In this document: one piece after another, positions 40,291 to 40,570 of the stretch | Layout: each line of letters opens with the position of its first letter | Numbering within the stretch: position 1 is the stretch's first letter | Assembly: GCA_020631815.1 (NCBI GenBank) | Contig: JACKGW010000017.1 | Span: forward strand, 1 to 40,570 | Reading direction: 5' to 3' | DNA: 40,570 nt | Source: Planctomycetota bacterium | Lineage (GTDB): Bacteria; Planctomycetota; PLA2; JAEUHO01 | Notes under the pieces: generated by a model | The model's database searches: none | What the model was told of the DNA's origin: nothing | The model's input: only the letters and a program-made list of their open reading frames with translations | Made by a program: the position numbers and the translations under genes

Positions 40291-40570
40291 CTAGTCGTCG
40301 CCGGGGGCGACCTCGGCGGCCTCGGGGGCGGGCTGCGTGGGCTCGCCCTGGCGCGACTGGAAGTGCAGGTGACCGTCCACGACGCTCACCTCCACCACCG
40401 TGCCGGTGGGGAAGCTGCCACGCAGCACCTCCTCGGCCAGCGGGTCCTCGAGCAGGCGCTGGATGGCGCGGCGCAGCGGCCGTGCGCCGTACTCGGGGTT
40501 GAAGCCCTGGTCGATGATGAACTGCTTGGCCTCGTGCGTGAGCTCGAGGCTGACGTCCTTCTGCTGCAGA
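40291..40570 (-). CDS. clpC: ClpC-type AAA+ ATPase, C-terminal fragment (cut by the window edge)
   Basis: Only the last 92 residues are inside the window; the 5' part lies beyond 40570. The sequence contains ELTHEAKQFIIDQGFNPEYG, then the invariant YGARPLRRAIQRLLEDPLAE of the ClpA/B/C D2 small domain, and ends in an acidic Pro/Ala-rich tail. The tail after the conserved domain and the spacing fit ClpC better than ClpB, but the two cannot be fully separated from this fragment. ClpC unfolds substrates for the ClpP protease. The stop is TAG at 40291-40293. Confidence 0.85.
   Translation of the reverse strand, partial: LQQKDVSLELTHEAKQFIIDQGFNPEYGARPLRRAIQRLLEDPLAEEVLRGSFPTGTVVEVSVVDGHLHFQSRQGEPTQPAPEAAEVAPGDD

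Overview
The window is a very GC-rich (roughly 70% by eye), gene-dense bacterial chromosome segment with about 30 protein genes, no rRNA, no tRNA that I can recognise, no CRISPR array and no insertion sequence. The mix of genes suggests Planctomycetota or a close relative: a dnaG-rpoD-zinc ribbon cluster, a secreted VIT/von Willebrand protein, HEAT-repeat and FHA-like envelope proteins, a Ser/Thr kinase with a DLG motif, and two secreted Pro/Tyr/Val/Cys repeat proteins resembling planctomycete cell-surface repeat proteins. This assignment is an inference, not proven.

Layout. 1-409 is a gene-free island of diverged repeats. 410-14,0xx is almost entirely minus strand: zinc-ribbon coiled coil, rpoD, dnaG, rsmA, a HEAT-repeat exported protein, a VIT-vWA exported protein, a double YkgJ-type cysteine-cluster protein, a Ser/Thr kinase, an exported Pro/Glu-rich protein, then selB. 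selB and recJ (16.0-18.0 kb) diverge from one compact promoter. 18.2-24.7 kb holds a PilZ protein, then a translationally coupled run of a DUF368 polyprenyl-phosphate transporter, an AsmA-like protein and a DNA methyltransferase, facing a ComF-family ORF and a one-helix membrane protein. 24.8-32.1 kb is plus strand: an FHA-like/TM protein, hutH, hisS, and a cystathionine beta-synthase plus gamma-lyase pair (reverse transsulfuration). 32.2-34.5 kb is minus strand: slyX, a double CDGSH protein, proS. xthA (+) then converges on two tandem secreted repeat proteins (35.4-38.1 kb, minus), followed by an SDR oxidoreductase, a DUF2332 gene (+) and the C-terminus of a ClpC-type ATPase running off the right edge.

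Most notable observations. (1) The two tandem exported proteins at 35416-38059 are built from a block of strict 8-residue repeats (Pro every eighth residue) followed by a block of strict 9-residue repeats (Gly every ninth residue). The registers can be checked residue by residue, and both proteins share the plan. (2) Seven or eight genes have a TAnnnT -10-like hexamer ending only 6-8 nt before the start codon and no Shine-Dalgarno sequence, which points to leaderless transcripts. Other genes here have normal Shine-Dalgarno sites. (3) Two divergent gene pairs share a symmetric -10 box around one TA step. (4) Four intergenic gaps hold long imperfect palindromes of about 55-100 bp, one of them (32112-32209) nearly perfect with 34-nt arms.
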